Notes: a model not told the origin generated them from the letters alone. Counted from the stretch's first letter, positions 8,673 through 17,273 are shown. The stretch is 64,000 nucleotides of DNA from Mucilaginibacter boryungensis (GCF_015221995.1 NZ_JADFFM010000001.1:434001-498000); one strand, 5' to 3'. A program made the numbers and translations.

Positions 8673-9337
8673 TGTCCGAACATAAAAGCGGTCAGCCGCG
8701 CATGCTGATAAGACACCCACGGACGGTAGAAAAAAAAGCCAAATCAGCCTGGCAGAAAAATATGGCGGCAGTTTCGCGCTGGTTACATATTTACCTGTCG
8801 ATGGTGAGCTTTGCGGTGGTGCTTTTTTTCTCGGTGACAGGGCTTACCCTTAACCATGCCGACTGGTTTGGCGATAAGGAGCACCTGGTAAAATACAAAG
8901 GTAAAGTACCCACTGAATGGGTGAGCGCCAAAGATACCAACGCTATAAAAAAGCTGGAGATTGTTGAACGCCTGCGAACCTCGCACCACATTAAAGGCGC
9001 GGTAAGCGATTTTTTAATTGAAGATAACCAATGCTCTGTTTCGTTCAAAGGCCCGGCCTATAGTGCAGACGCGTTTATTGACCGCCAAACAGGCGAGTAT
9101 AAGCTAAACGAAACTACACTTGGCCTGGTAGCCGTGCTAAACGACCTGCACAAAGGCCGCGATGCAGGCAAAGGCTGGGGCTGGTTGATAGATATCTCGG
9201 CTGTTTTTCTAACACTGGTTTCCCTTACAGGGATCATCATGATCTGTTTTATGAAAAAGAAACGCGTTAGCGGCCTGCTTTGGGCTGTAGGCGGGATTGT
9301 GATTTGTTACCTGCTGTATGTGTGGCTGGTGCCGTGA
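8672..9337 (+). CDS. PepSY-type transmembrane protein, partner of the ApbE fusion
   Basis: A 221-residue membrane protein: a basic N-terminus, a helix at about 40-62 with SRWLHIYLSMV and FFSVTGLTLNHADW, an extracytoplasmic PepSY-like domain of about 90 residues (FIDRQTGEY), then LHKGRDAGKGWGWLID and two C-terminal helices. PepSY_TM proteins are linked to ferric-siderophore reduction and transmembrane electron transfer; the His residues in WLHIY and LHKGRD are candidate haem ligands (inference). The ATG overlaps the preceding TAA as TAATG, so the two proteins are probably translated together. It is shorter than the classical four-helix PepSY reductases. Confidence 0.83.
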   Translation: MSEHKSGQPRMLIRHPRTVEKKAKSAWQKNMAAVSRWLHIYLSMVSFAVVLFFSVTGLTLNHADWFGDKEHLVKYKGKVPTEWVSAKDTNAIKKLEIVERLRTSHHIKGAVSDFLIEDNQCSVSFKGPAYSADAFIDRQTGEYKLNETTLGLVAVLNDLHKGRDAGKGWGWLIDISAVFLTLVSLTGIIMICFMKKKRVSGLLWAVGGIVICYLLYVWLVP

Positions 9338-9360
9338 GTTAATTAAAATTACTTGGAAGC

Positions 9361-9455
9361 CGTTATGCCGAACTTGTTTCGGCATCTCACTTGCTAAACG
9401 AATACCATATAAATCCGACTAATGGATGGGATGCCGAAACAAGTTCGGCATGACG
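9361..9455. repeat. Palindromic intergenic repeat, family A (paired copy)
   Basis: Two 21-bp units, ATGCCGAACTTGTTTCGGCAT (9365-9385, one strand) and its reverse complement (9431-9451), flank a spacer of about 45 bp. Each unit is itself nearly self-complementary (ATGCCGAA...TTCGGCAT). The outer ends extend as CGTTATGCC/GGCATGACG. A related single copy is at 44088-44150. It lies between the PepSY gene and a terminator. Confidence 0.8.
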
Positions 9456-9457
9456 AT

Positions 9458-9503
9458 AAAAAACACAAAAGGCTCCGACAAGTCGGAGCCTTTTGTGTTT
9501 TTT
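9458..9503. terminator. Bidirectional intrinsic terminator
   Basis: A perfect 22-bp inverted repeat (9458-9479 / 9482-9503) with core GGCTCCGAC and a 2-nt tip. Runs of A on the left and T on the right give U-tracts in both directions. It sits between the PepSY gene (+) and the barrel gene (-), so it can serve both. Confidence 0.9.
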
Positions 9504-9527
9504 TCAAAGGTTGATGTAGGGATCGGA

Positions 9528-10130
9528 TTACAAATTGAAAGAGTAAGCTACACGTAAAGCTACAAAGTTGAGGGTAGAACCATCAACATCGGCATACTTG
9601 GTAGAACCTTCGTAACGCACGCCTAAATCAAGGTTGCTGCTGGCGGTAAGCGGCAATAACACACCTACTTGCGGAGCATAAATAAACGCGGTTGATTTAG
9701 TGTAACCCAAATCTTTTTTGTTTAGTAAAAACCCGGCACCACCCTCGGCCTGTACATAAAAGTTGTTAACCGGGAAGAATTTTAAACCTGCTTTAACTGG
9801 TAACAATTGAATGTTCTGTACATCGCCTTTAATGGTTGTGGTAGTATTTCCGGTAACAGTAGTAAAAGTTACGTCCTTTTTACCAAAAATGTTGTTGTAC
9901 CCTGCGTTAACAGTTAAAAACAATTGGTTGGCAATAGGAAATTCTACTTGTGCAGAACCACCCAGGTTCCAGTTGTACCCATCAGATAATTTGCCGGTTG
10001 GGATGCCAGCATCGGCACCAATACTTAAACGCGGACCAGTTGGGGTAGTTGTTGATTTTGTTTGTGCTTTTGCGCCAAAAGTAAATGCAGCTAAGGCTAA
10101 TACTAAGGCTGAAATTTTTAAACTTTTCAT
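9528..10130 (-). CDS. Small outer-membrane beta-barrel protein (porin family)
   Basis: 200 residues with a Sec signal peptide ending AAFTFGAKAQ near residue 22, a short Thr/Pro-rich linker, then eight or so amphipathic strands (LSIGADAGIP, LFLTVNAGYN, FYVQAEGGAGF, DLGVRYEGS) and a C-terminal strand FVALRVAYSFNL ending in an aromatic-containing barrel signature. It resembles the PF13568-type outer-membrane barrels abundant in Bacteroidota. No ligand can be inferred. It stands alone, terminated by the hairpin at 9458-9503; the AT-rich upstream region probably holds its promoter. Confidence 0.82.
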   Translation of the reverse strand: MKSLKISALVLALAAFTFGAKAQTKSTTTPTGPRLSIGADAGIPTGKLSDGYNWNLGGSAQVEFPIANQLFLTVNAGYNNIFGKKDVTFTTVTGNTTTTIKGDVQNIQLLPVKAGLKFFPVNNFYVQAEGGAGFLLNKKDLGYTKSTAFIYAPQVGVLLPLTASSNLDLGVRYEGSTKYADVDGSTLNFVALRVAYSFNL

Positions 10131-10388
10131 GATATTATGTATTTAGATCAATGTCCTTTTGTTTAAAGACAGGGCAAAGTAAATACATAAAACAGCTACG
10201 TTTTTTCACAGAAATGTCAGGAATATTTAATCGTTTGATTAACAGAAAGATAATTTTTGACCATTATGGTAATTTGGTCAATTTGTTGTCAAATTCACTC
10301 AAAATGCAGTTTTAGTGTCAAAAATTATGGTGTATTTCACACACTTTCATATAGAGGCATAACAAGTAAGCTTATAAAATGCGCAAGT

Positions 10389-10499
10389 TTAGCCGAGGTA
10401 GGTGTGGTGGATATTAAAATATAAAAATGCCACCAATGCAAGTAATAGAAATACCAGCATTATTAGTTTAAATGGTGTAAAGGCGGCAGGCTTTTTCAT
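10389..10499 (-). CDS. Small single-helix membrane protein (36 aa), likely missed by gene callers
   Basis: A 36-codon frame from ATG (10499) to TAA (10389). It begins MKKPAAFTPFK, continues with a hydrophobic stretch of about 18 residues (IMLVFLLLALVAFLYF) and ends NIHHTYLG. The ATG lies 2 bp after the stop of the crotonase gene, the spacing of a translationally coupled last cistron, and positive charges precede the helix as expected for an inner-membrane anchor. I know no family for it. Coding status rests on position and composition only; conservation in relatives would settle it. Confidence 0.55.
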   Translation of the reverse strand: MKKPAAFTPFKLIMLVFLLLALVAFLYFNIHHTYLG

Positions 10500-10501
10500 G
10501 A

Positions 10502-11278
10502 CTACTTACCGGTAAAAACCGGTTTCCGTTTATTCAGGAAAGCATCAACGCCTTCCTTCATATCGGCTGTGCCAAAGCATTGACCGAATGCTGCAATTTC
10601 CTGCTCAAAACCATCGGCCGATCCGGACGCGTTAACAGCAGTAATAGCGGCTTTCACAGCCATGGGCGAGCGCTGTAATATTTTCCCCAATATCTCTTCG
10701 GCTTTGGCTAATAAACCTTCAGGGGTGGTTACATTGTTTACCAATCCGCATTGCAGGGCCTGGTCAGCCGTAAGCATGTCCGATGTCAGGATCATTTCCA
10801 TGGCTTTGCCTTTGCCAATCAGTTGCGGTAAACGCTGTGTGCCACCATAGCCGGGTATCAAGCCTAAAGTCAATTCAGGTAACCCCATCTTCGCATTGTC
10901 CGAAGCTACGCGGATGTGGCATGCCATGGCCAGTTCCAGCCCGCCGCCTAAAGCAAAACCATTTACAGCAGCAATAACGGGCTTAGGGCCGTTAGCTATC
11001 AGATCAAATACCTGTGTTTGTCCTTCACGCGCCAATTGTGTACCTCCAGCAGCATCAAGTGCCGGGAAGCCCAAGATATCAGCGCCGGCAACAAAAGCCT
11101 TTGTCCCCGCGCCGGTAATGATCAGGCCACCTATTTGCTCATCGGCAAAAGCCGCCACAAGCGCGGTATGCAGTTCGGCCAGGGTAGCTGCATTCAGCGC
11201 GTTCAGTTTGCTTTCGCGGTTGATAGTGATATAGTGAATGCGCTGTTTGGTTTCGGTAAGGATGTTTTGGTAGCTCAT
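10502..11278 (-). CDS. Enoyl-CoA hydratase/isomerase (crotonase) family protein
   Basis: 258 residues from the ATG at 11278; a longer frame exists but it would run into the upstream gene. It carries the crotonase oxyanion segment (FVAGADI), GGGLELAMACH with the first catalytic Glu, and GLPELTLGLIPGYGGTQRL with the second Glu, so both hydratase acids are present. It would hydrate trans-2-enoyl-CoA in fatty-acid or branched-chain acyl-CoA breakdown. It begins 5 bp after a stand-alone cobalamin-binding mutase domain, hinting at a link to propionyl/methylmalonyl-type CoA metabolism, although the exact substrate is open. Confidence 0.9.
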   Translation of the reverse strand: MSYQNILTETKQRIHYITINRESKLNALNAATLAELHTALVAAFADEQIGGLIITGAGTKAFVAGADILGFPALDAAGGTQLAREGQTQVFDLIANGPKPVIAAVNGFALGGGLELAMACHIRVASDNAKMGLPELTLGLIPGYGGTQRLPQLIGKGKAMEMILTSDMLTADQALQCGLVNNVTTPEGLLAKAEEILGKILQRSPMAVKAAITAVNASGSADGFEQEIAAFGQCFGTADMKEGVDAFLNKRKPVFTGK

Positions 11279-11283
11279 AGCGG

Positions 11284-11706
11284 TTAGAAATTGCGGTGCT
11301 GGTGCACCCATTCGGTAATATATTTTACAATGTCAACGGTGCTTGTTCCGGGTGGGAACAGTTCGCCTACACCCATACTTTTCAGTTCGGCCATATCTTT
11401 TGCGGGAATAATGCCGCCGCCGGTTACCAGCACATCATCCATTCCTTTTTCTTTTATCAGGGCCAGTATCTTCGGAAAAACGGTCATGTGTGCACCCGAA
11501 AGTATAGATACGCCAATAGCGTCTACGTCTTCCTGCAGGGCGGTGTTCACCACCATTTCTGGTGTCTGGCGCAAACCGGTGTAAATTACTTCCATGCCGG
11601 CATCGCGCAGCGATGTGGCAATAATGCGGGCGCCCCGGTCGTGCCCGTCTAAGCCTACTTTGGCAACTAATACACGTATGGGGCGGTTAAATTTGTTGAT
11701 GCTCAT
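11284..11706 (-). CDS. Stand-alone cobalamin-binding domain of an acyl-CoA mutase
   Basis: 140 residues consisting only of the B12-binding Rossmann-like domain of the methylmalonyl-CoA mutase class. The base-off signature DGHDRG (Asp20-x-His22-x-x-Gly25) supplies the lower axial histidine; SILSGAH and VTGGGIIP are the other cofactor loops. Split mutases use such small subunits with a separate catalytic chain, which is not in this window. Start chosen at the ATG at 11706 because upstream codons show no family similarity. First gene of the three-gene leftward unit with crotonase and the mini-protein. Confidence 0.92.
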   Translation of the reverse strand: MSINKFNRPIRVLVAKVGLDGHDRGARIIATSLRDAGMEVIYTGLRQTPEMVVNTALQEDVDAIGVSILSGAHMTVFPKILALIKEKGMDDVLVTGGGIIPAKDMAELKSMGVGELFPPGTSTVDIVKYITEWVHQHRNF

Positions 11707-11879
11707 ATAAACTATGCAAACATAACAAATGTGGGTAATTATTTGGGTGTTGGCAATAGGGGGACATGATTGACTTGATTTAGTGAAATATGTTGGGGGA
11801 GACTCAGCAGCTAAAGCAGGAGAAAGGGGCGCATCTGCATATTTGCACACCGCACAGCCCCGCATCCGCACATTTTTAC

Positions 11880-11887
11880 TATTTTTG
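11880..11887 (+). promoter_or_regulatory. Possible -7 box of glnS, very close to the start codon
   Basis: TATTTTTG at 11880-11887 fits TAnnTTTG; the ATG is only 8 nt further on, so a transcript from here would be almost leaderless. No TTG is found at the expected -33 distance, which lowers confidence. Confidence 0.4.
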
Positions 11888-11895
11888 CCTTCAGT

Positions 11896-13560
11896 ATGAG
11901 CGAAGAAAGATCATTAAATTTTATAGAAGAGATTGTTGAAGAAGATATTCGCACGGGCAAGCATGGCGGCCGGGTTTTAACCCGTTTCCCGCCCGAGCCT
12001 AACGGGTATTTACATATTGGCCACGCCAAATCTATCTGTTTGAATTTTGGACTGGCACAAAAATATAATGGTAAAACTAACCTTAGGTTTGATGATACCA
12101 ACCCCGTTAAAGAGGATATAGAATACGTAGATAGTATTAAGGCCGATGTGAAATGGCTGGGCTTTGAGTGGGCGCAGGAACTTTACGCATCCGACTATTT
12201 TGAGCAATTATATCAATTTGCAGTTACCCTGATCAAAGCGGGTTTAGCTTACGTGGATGACAGCACCGCCGAAGAGATTGCAGCTCAAAAAGGTACGCCT
12301 ACAGAGCCGGGTACACCCAACCAATACCGCAGCCGCAGTGTTGAGGAAAACCTGCAATTATTTGCTGACATGCGTGCCGGCAAATATGCCGATGGTGAAA
12401 AAGTATTGCGTGCTAAGGTTGACTTGGCATCGCCCAACATGCACCTGCGCGACCCTTTGATGTACCGTATTAAACATGCGCATCATCATCGTACCGGCGA
12501 TGCCTGGTGTATTTACCCCATGTATGATTTTGCACACGGACAAAGTGATGCGATTGAAGAGATTACCCATTCTATCTGTACGCTGGAGTTTATTCCCCAT
12601 CGTGCCTTGTATGATTGGTTTATTGAAAAACTAAACCTGTTCGATTCGCACCAGTATGAGTTTGCCCGCCTGAACATGACCTATACCGTAATGAGCAAGC
12701 GCAAATTGCTGCAACTGGTTACCGACGGACATGTAGAAGATTGGGACGACCCGCGTATGCCTACCATTAGCGGAATGCGCCGCCGGGGCTATCCAGCTGC
12801 CGCCATCCGCGATTTTTGCGAGCGTATTGGGGTAGCTAAACGCGAGAACATGATTGACCTTAGCTTGCTGGAGTTTTGCGTGCGCGAAAACCTGAACAAA
12901 AGCACCTGGCGCCGCATGGCTGTGCTTGATCCGATAAAACTGGTCATTACCAACTACCCAGCCGGGCAAACCGAGATGTTTACTGGCGAAAACAACCCTG
13001 AAGTTGAAGGTGGCGATGGCAACCGCGAGTTCCCTTTCAGTAATGAATTGTGGATTGAACGTGACGACTTTATGGAAGAACCGCCGAAGAAATTCTTCCG
13101 CCTGGGTGTAGGCCTGATGGTACGTTTAAAGAACGCTTACATTGTACAATGCGATAGTTTTGTTAAGGATGCCAATGGCAACGTAACTGAAGTGCATTGC
13201 AGCTATATCCCCGAAAGTAAATCGGGTAACGACACCAGCGGCTTAAGTCCTAAAGGAACTATCCACTGGGTAAGTGTGCCACATGCTAAAACTGCCGAGG
13301 TGAGGTTGTACGATCGTTTATTCAGGGTTGAAGATCCAAGTAACGAAGACGGCGACTTTAAAGAATATCTGAATCCTGATAGCCTGCAGATCATCAACGC
13401 CTACGTAGAACCCGATTTGGCTAACGCTCAACCAGGCATAGCTGTGCAGTTTATGCGTAAAGGCTATTTCACGCTGGACAGCAAACATACCACAGCCGAT
13501 AAGCTGGTATTTAACCGCACAGTGACATTGAAAGACGGGTGGAAAGCAGTGGCGAAATAA
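11896..13560 (+). CDS. glnS: Glutamine--tRNA ligase
   Basis: A 554-residue class I aminoacyl-tRNA synthetase. It has [15 protein letters not shown] (HIGH at residues 40-43), FDDTNP, the GlnRS-specific [12 protein letters not shown] and the MSKRKL form of the KMSKS loop. The C-terminal third matches the anticodon-binding beta-barrels. Length matches bacterial GlnRS. It charges tRNA-Gln directly, so this organism need not use the Gat amidotransferase for Gln. Convergent with the helicase gene. Confidence 0.97.
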   Translation: MSEERSLNFIEEIVEEDIRTGKHGGRVLTRFPPEPNGYLHIGHAKSICLNFGLAQKYNGKTNLRFDDTNPVKEDIEYVDSIKADVKWLGFEWAQELYASDYFEQLYQFAVTLIKAGLAYVDDSTAEEIAAQKGTPTEPGTPNQYRSRSVEENLQLFADMRAGKYADGEKVLRAKVDLASPNMHLRDPLMYRIKHAHHHRTGDAWCIYPMYDFAHGQSDAIEEITHSICTLEFIPHRALYDWFIEKLNLFDSHQYEFARLNMTYTVMSKRKLLQLVTDGHVEDWDDPRMPTISGMRRRGYPAAAIRDFCERIGVAKRENMIDLSLLEFCVRENLNKSTWRRMAVLDPIKLVITNYPAGQTEMFTGENNPEVEGGDGNREFPFSNELWIERDDFMEEPPKKFFRLGVGLMVRLKNAYIVQCDSFVKDANGNVTEVHCSYIPESKSGNDTSGLSPKGTIHWVSVPHAKTAEVRLYDRLFRVEDPSNEDGDFKEYLNPDSLQIINAYVEPDLANAQPGIAVQFMRKGYFTLDSKHTTADKLVFNRTVTLKDGWKAVAK

Positions 13561-13700
13561 GCTAAAAGCATTCTTGTCATTCCCCCATAGGGAAATATGC
13601 CTATACCTTAAGGGAAATTTTATACAATAGTTCATTTACGTATAAAGTTTCCCTTTCATGCTTATGTCCTTCGGTATTGTTTTGAATGACAAAATGATAC

Positions 13701-13740
13701 CCAAAACAAAGGCCCCGCTGCTTTCACATCCGGAGCCTTG
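13701..13740 (-). terminator. Probable terminator of the DEAD-box helicase gene
   Basis: On the minus strand AAGGCTCCG and CGGGGCCTT form a 9-bp stem with one G-U pair around a 13-nt loop, followed by a TGTTTTGG tract. It is about 105 bp past the helicase stop codon and may also act on glnS in reverse. Confidence 0.55.
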
Positions 13741-13787
13741 TTAAACTAAAACTAAAAAACTGTCTTTATAATTATTAAGTGAGTTTT

Positions 13788-13846
13788 GAATGAGTGATTG
13801 AGCGAATATTTCTTTATTCACCCAATCACTCATTCGCTCAATCAAT
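13788..13846. repeat. Short inverted/permuted repeat at the 3' end of the helicase gene
   Basis: GAATGAGTGATTGAGCGAAT (13788-13807) is answered 16 bp later by CAATCACTCATTCGCTCAAT (13823-13842), a permuted reverse complement. The right half ends at the helicase stop codon (13846-13848). Confidence 0.7.
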
Positions 13847-15684
13847 TAAAACCTTCTACGGCGCTCGCCACGGTCCTCTTTGCGCTTGCCAGAGAAATCG
13901 CGGAAGCCACCGCCGCCTTCGCGACGTTCGCCGCCACCAGCAGGTCTTTCACGACGTTCGCCACCGCTATAGTTGCCGCCGCGATAACCACCGCCGCTGT
14001 TGCCACCATAGCTTCTGCGTTCGCCACGCGGGGCGCCGCCTTCACGACGCTGGCTGCTGCCTTCGCCAGATATCTCGATGCGCACATCGCGGCCCTGGAA
14101 ATCGGCGCCTTTAAAGCCGGCTTGTACTTTTTCAACCTCTTCGTTCGGTACTTCAAAGAAAGAGTATACACCCTTTACGTCAATTTTCCCTACAGTGCGG
14201 CCGCTTATTTTTGAAGTGTTGCAAATATAACCTAACAGGTCGCCGCGGCTAAAGCCGTCAACCGAACCAAGGTTGATAAACAAACGCGTAAATTCGGCAC
14301 TGCCACCACGCGGGGCGCGATCACCACGCTCACCATCGCGGGCAAAGCGGTCATCAGCAGGCGCGTTCAAGTCGGGCGCGTTCTTATAATATTCTAAGAA
14401 GCTGTTAAACTCTAATGAAGCAAAACGTTTGATGATATCTTCTTTCGAAAGATCGGCAAATTCGTTCATAATGCGTGGCAGGTATTGCTCTATCTGCTGC
14501 TCGTTCACTTCTACATTATGTACTTTGTGAATTAACGCAAACAGCTGTTTTTCGCAAACATCAAACCCGGTAGGGATCTCAGCCTTCACGAATTTTTTAC
14601 CTATCACACGCTCAATCTGGCGTATTTTACCCAACTCTTTAGAGTTAATGATAGCTATAGAAACACCCGATTTACCGGCACGTGCCGTACGGCCGCTGCG
14701 GTGAGTGTAATTTTCTATCTCATCAGGTAAGCTGTAGTTAATAACGTGAGTAACGTCGTTAACATCAATACCACGTGCAGCTACATCGGTTGCAATAAGC
14801 AATTGTAAGCTGCGGTCGCGGTAACGCTTCATTACCTTATCCCGTTGTTGCTGCGAAAGGTCGCCATGCAAGCTATCGGCATTGTAGCCGTCTTTCATCA
14901 GCGCTTCGGCAATTTCCTGGGTTTCAATTTTAGTACGGCAAAATACGATACCAAAAATCTCAGGGTTAAAATCAACAATACGTTTAAAGGCAGCATATTT
15001 ATCGCGGGCACGCACTACATAGTATTCGTGCTCGATATTTACGTTACCGGTATTTTTTTCGCCCATGGTTAACTCAAAAGGGTTATCCATGTATTTTTTG
15101 GCGATCCTTCTAACTTCAGAAGGCATAGTGGCTGAGAACAGCCAGGTTTTTTTCTCGTCCGGAGTGGTAGACAAAATACTGTCAATATCCTCCTGAAAGC
15201 CCATGTTGAGCATTTCATCAGCTTCATCCAAAACTACATACTGCACCTGCGAAAAATCAATAGCCTTGCGGTTAATGATATCTAACATACGGCCAGGTGT
15301 AGCCACAACAATTTGTACGCCACGTTTAATAGTGCGTAATTGGTCTGAAATGCTTGCGCCCCCGTAAACAGCTACAACGTGTACGTTGTTCATGTTTTTG
15401 GCGTAATTTTTCAGATCGTTAGTGATTTGCAAACAAAGTTCGCGTGTAGGGCACAATACAAGCGCCTGCGGATAATTTTCTTCGAAATCCAGCAACTCTA
15501 AAAGTGGCAGTCCGAAGGCAGCAGTTTTACCGGTCCCGGTTTGGGCTAATCCGACAAAATCGTTGCTGCCTGTTAACAATACCGGAATTGACTGTTCCTG
15601 GATTGGCGTAGGGTTTTCGAACCCTAATGCGGAGATGGCATTAACAATATCATGACGGATTCCCAGATTACTAAATGGGTTCAT
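13846..15684 (-). CDS. DEAD-box RNA helicase with DbpA-type RNA-binding domain and RGG tail
   Basis: 612 residues. Helicase motifs: AQTGTGKT (47-54), PTREL (80-84), DEAD (153-156), SAT (184-186) and HRSGRTARAG near 330. About residues 470-530 form a DbpA/CsdA-like RNA-binding domain (FINLGSVDGFSRGDLLGYI). The last 75 residues are rich in Arg-Gly-Gly and Gly-Glu-Arg and should be disordered. This is the CsdA/DeaD arrangement used in ribosome assembly and cold adaptation. A consensus promoter lies 42 bp upstream. The Gly/Arg tail makes a long open frame on the opposite strand that is not a gene. Confidence 0.95.
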   Translation of the reverse strand: MNPFSNLGIRHDIVNAISALGFENPTPIQEQSIPVLLTGSNDFVGLAQTGTGKTAAFGLPLLELLDFEENYPQALVLCPTRELCLQITNDLKNYAKNMNNVHVVAVYGGASISDQLRTIKRGVQIVVATPGRMLDIINRKAIDFSQVQYVVLDEADEMLNMGFQEDIDSILSTTPDEKKTWLFSATMPSEVRRIAKKYMDNPFELTMGEKNTGNVNIEHEYYVVRARDKYAAFKRIVDFNPEIFGIVFCRTKIETQEIAEALMKDGYNADSLHGDLSQQQRDKVMKRYRDRSLQLLIATDVAARGIDVNDVTHVINYSLPDEIENYTHRSGRTARAGKSGVSIAIINSKELGKIRQIERVIGKKFVKAEIPTGFDVCEKQLFALIHKVHNVEVNEQQIEQYLPRIMNEFADLSKEDIIKRFASLEFNSFLEYYKNAPDLNAPADDRFARDGERGDRAPRGGSAEFTRLFINLGSVDGFSRGDLLGYICNTSKISGRTVGKIDVKGVYSFFEVPNEEVEKVQAGFKGADFQGRDVRIEISGEGSSQRREGGAPRGERRSYGGNSGGGYRGGNYSGGERRERPAGGGERREGGGGFRDFSGKRKEDRGERRRRF

Positions 15685-15725
15685 GAATTAAAATAACGGA
15701 CCTGGCAACATCGCCAAATCGGGCG

Positions 15726-15755
15726 CAAAGGTAGCGTTAAAATTTGGAAAATCAA
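15726..15755 (-). promoter_or_regulatory. Promoter of the DEAD-box helicase gene
   Basis: On the minus strand TTG (15755-15753), a 19-bp spacer and TACCTTTG (15733-15726) fit the Bacteroidota consensus exactly. The start codon is 41 bp downstream. Confidence 0.75.
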
Positions 15756-15878
15756 AGACAAGGGCCGCCTTTCGATAAGGCGTTGGTATAATGACAGTTG
15801 AATGATGGAATAAGCGCGTTGTTATTCATTATTAGTTATTATTATTTTTTTTCGTAAAAGCATTATTTAGGGCAAAAT

Positions 15879-15886
15879 TAGCTTTG
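15879..15886 (+). promoter_or_regulatory. -7 promoter box of the Nudix gene
   Basis: TAGCTTTG at 15879-15886 matches TAnnTTTG and lies 18 bp before the ATG at 15905. Its position argues against an alternative in-frame TTG at 15884, which would fall inside the promoter. Confidence 0.55.
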
Positions 15887-15904
15887 ATTAGCTATTTTCA
15901 CACC

Positions 15905-16465
15905 ATGCAACACACGCACGAAAATCCCTGGAAGATCGTATCTGAAAAAGAAGTTTATGATAACCCCTGGATAAACCTGACCGAATATCAGGTAATCAAC
16001 CCATCGGATAAACCGGGTATCTATGGTAAAGTTCATTTTAAAAACCTGGCCATTGGCATTGTGGTACTGGATGAGGATATGCATACTTATTTAGTAGGCC
16101 AATACCGCTTTCCCCTTAACCAATATAGCTGGGAAATACCAGAAGGTGGCGGTATCCTGGGCATTGACCCGCTTGACTCGGCCAAACGGGAGTTATTGGA
16201 GGAAACCGGTTTAAAAGCCGAAAACTGGATAGAGATACAACGACTGCATTTATCAAACTCGGTAACCGACGAGTTAAGCATACTATACCTGGCCCGCAAC
16301 TTGCAACAATTTGAAGCTGAACCTGAAGAAACCGAGCAACTACAGGTGAAGAAAATACCATTTAAGCAGGCTTATGAAATGGTTTGCAATGGACAAATCA
16401 CTGATGCGATGTCGGTTGCTGCCATTATGAAGGTACAATTAATGATCTTGGAAGGGAAAATATAG
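15905..16465 (+). CDS. Nudix hydrolase (ADP-ribose pyrophosphatase-like)
   Basis: 186 residues from the ATG at 15905. The Nudix helix is present as AKRELLEETGL with the essential REUxEE acids. The upstream part reads EGGGILGIDPLDS, so the Glu normally found in the GX5E half is Ile. The N-terminal WEIPEGG and the length place it with ADP-ribose/NADH-type diphosphatases that clear nucleotide-sugar metabolites. The substituted residue is less critical than the REUxEE set, so activity is likely; the substrate is a guess. The next gene, plsC, is separated by a likely promoter. Confidence 0.88.
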   Translation: MQHTHENPWKIVSEKEVYDNPWINLTEYQVINPSDKPGIYGKVHFKNLAIGIVVLDEDMHTYLVGQYRFPLNQYSWEIPEGGGILGIDPLDSAKRELLEETGLKAENWIEIQRLHLSNSVTDELSILYLARNLQQFEAEPEETEQLQVKKIPFKQAYEMVCNGQITDAMSVAAIMKVQLMILEGKI

Positions 16466-16511
16466 CATCCATTCGCTTGAACGCGTTATTTTACTTCAAT
16501 TCCTAAATCAA

Positions 16512-16519
16512 TATCTTTG
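16512..16519 (+). promoter_or_regulatory. -7 promoter box of plsC giving a near-leaderless transcript
   Basis: TATCTTTG at 16512-16519 matches TAnnTTTG perfectly; the ATG follows after 7 nt, so the mRNA leader would be a few bases at most. A good -33 box is not visible. Confidence 0.5.
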
Positions 16520-16526
16520 CACCTGT

Positions 16527-17264
16527 ATGAGGAAATTTTTAGGTTACATTCTTTCACCACTACATTACATTAGTTTCGGGCTTGCGCTTTTAATATTTCA
16601 CCCTATACAATGGCTTTGTTTTAACCTGTTTGGTTATAAAGCACATAAAAGATCGGTTGATATACTGAATTGGTTTTTAATGGCCAGCTATTATTGGCTG
16701 GGTAATACAGTCACTTTTGTGAACAAGCAAAAGCTGCCTATAGGCCGGTCAATTATATTTATGGCTAACCACCAAAGCACTTATGATATACCACCATTAA
16801 TATGGTACCTGCGCAAATATCACGCTAAGTTTATCTCAAAAATAGAACTGGCTAAAGGCATTCCATCAGTATCCTATAATTTAAGGCATGGCGGCGGCGC
16901 CAATATCGACCGTAAAGATAACCGCCAGTCAATAAGTGAATTAGTTAAGCTGGGTACACGCATGAAAGAGAACAACTGGTCGGCAGTGATATTCCCTGAA
17001 GGAACCCGGAGTAAAGATGGACACGTGAAAATGTTTCAGGGGGGCGGGGTTGGCGCATTGTTAAAAAAATGCCCCGATGCGTTAATCGTCCCTGTTGCTA
17101 TCAGTAACTCGTGGAAGGTGATCAGATATGGGCAATACCCGTTAAATACTTTTATTCCTATGCGTTGGGAAGTATTAGCGCCTATTGAACCCGGCGAAAA
17201 ATCGGCTAACGAATTAGCTTTGATGGTGGAGAATAGGATAAAGGAGTGTTTGAAACAAGAATAA
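16527..17264 (+). CDS. plsC: 1-acyl-sn-glycerol-3-phosphate acyltransferase
   Basis: 245 residues with an N-terminal membrane helix, the acyltransferase motif NHQSTYD (HX4D) near residue 83, FPEGTRSKDG near 155 and the downstream PVAISNSWKV block. The enzyme adds the second acyl chain to lysophosphatidic acid at the inner membrane. Other family members acylate ornithine lipids or haemolysin-like substrates, but the motif spacing fits PlsC. It converges on pyrH with a repeat and a strong terminator between them. Confidence 0.93.
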   Translation: MRKFLGYILSPLHYISFGLALLIFHPIQWLCFNLFGYKAHKRSVDILNWFLMASYYWLGNTVTFVNKQKLPIGRSIIFMANHQSTYDIPPLIWYLRKYHAKFISKIELAKGIPSVSYNLRHGGGANIDRKDNRQSISELVKLGTRMKENNWSAVIFPEGTRSKDGHVKMFQGGGVGALLKKCPDALIVPVAISNSWKVIRYGQYPLNTFIPMRWEVLAPIEPGEKSANELALMVENRIKECLKQE

Positions 17265-17273
17265 GCCTATCTT

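Noticed and set aside
11707..11871. Extended N-terminus for the B12-binding domain protein
   Set aside because: The segment is Cys/Ser-rich noise without family similarity; the domain starts at 11706.
13798..14214. Ala-rich open frame antisense to the helicase RGG tail
   Set aside because: It mirrors the Arg/Gly-rich tail of the helicase in another frame; composition is a by-product of GC-rich codons and no start context supports it.
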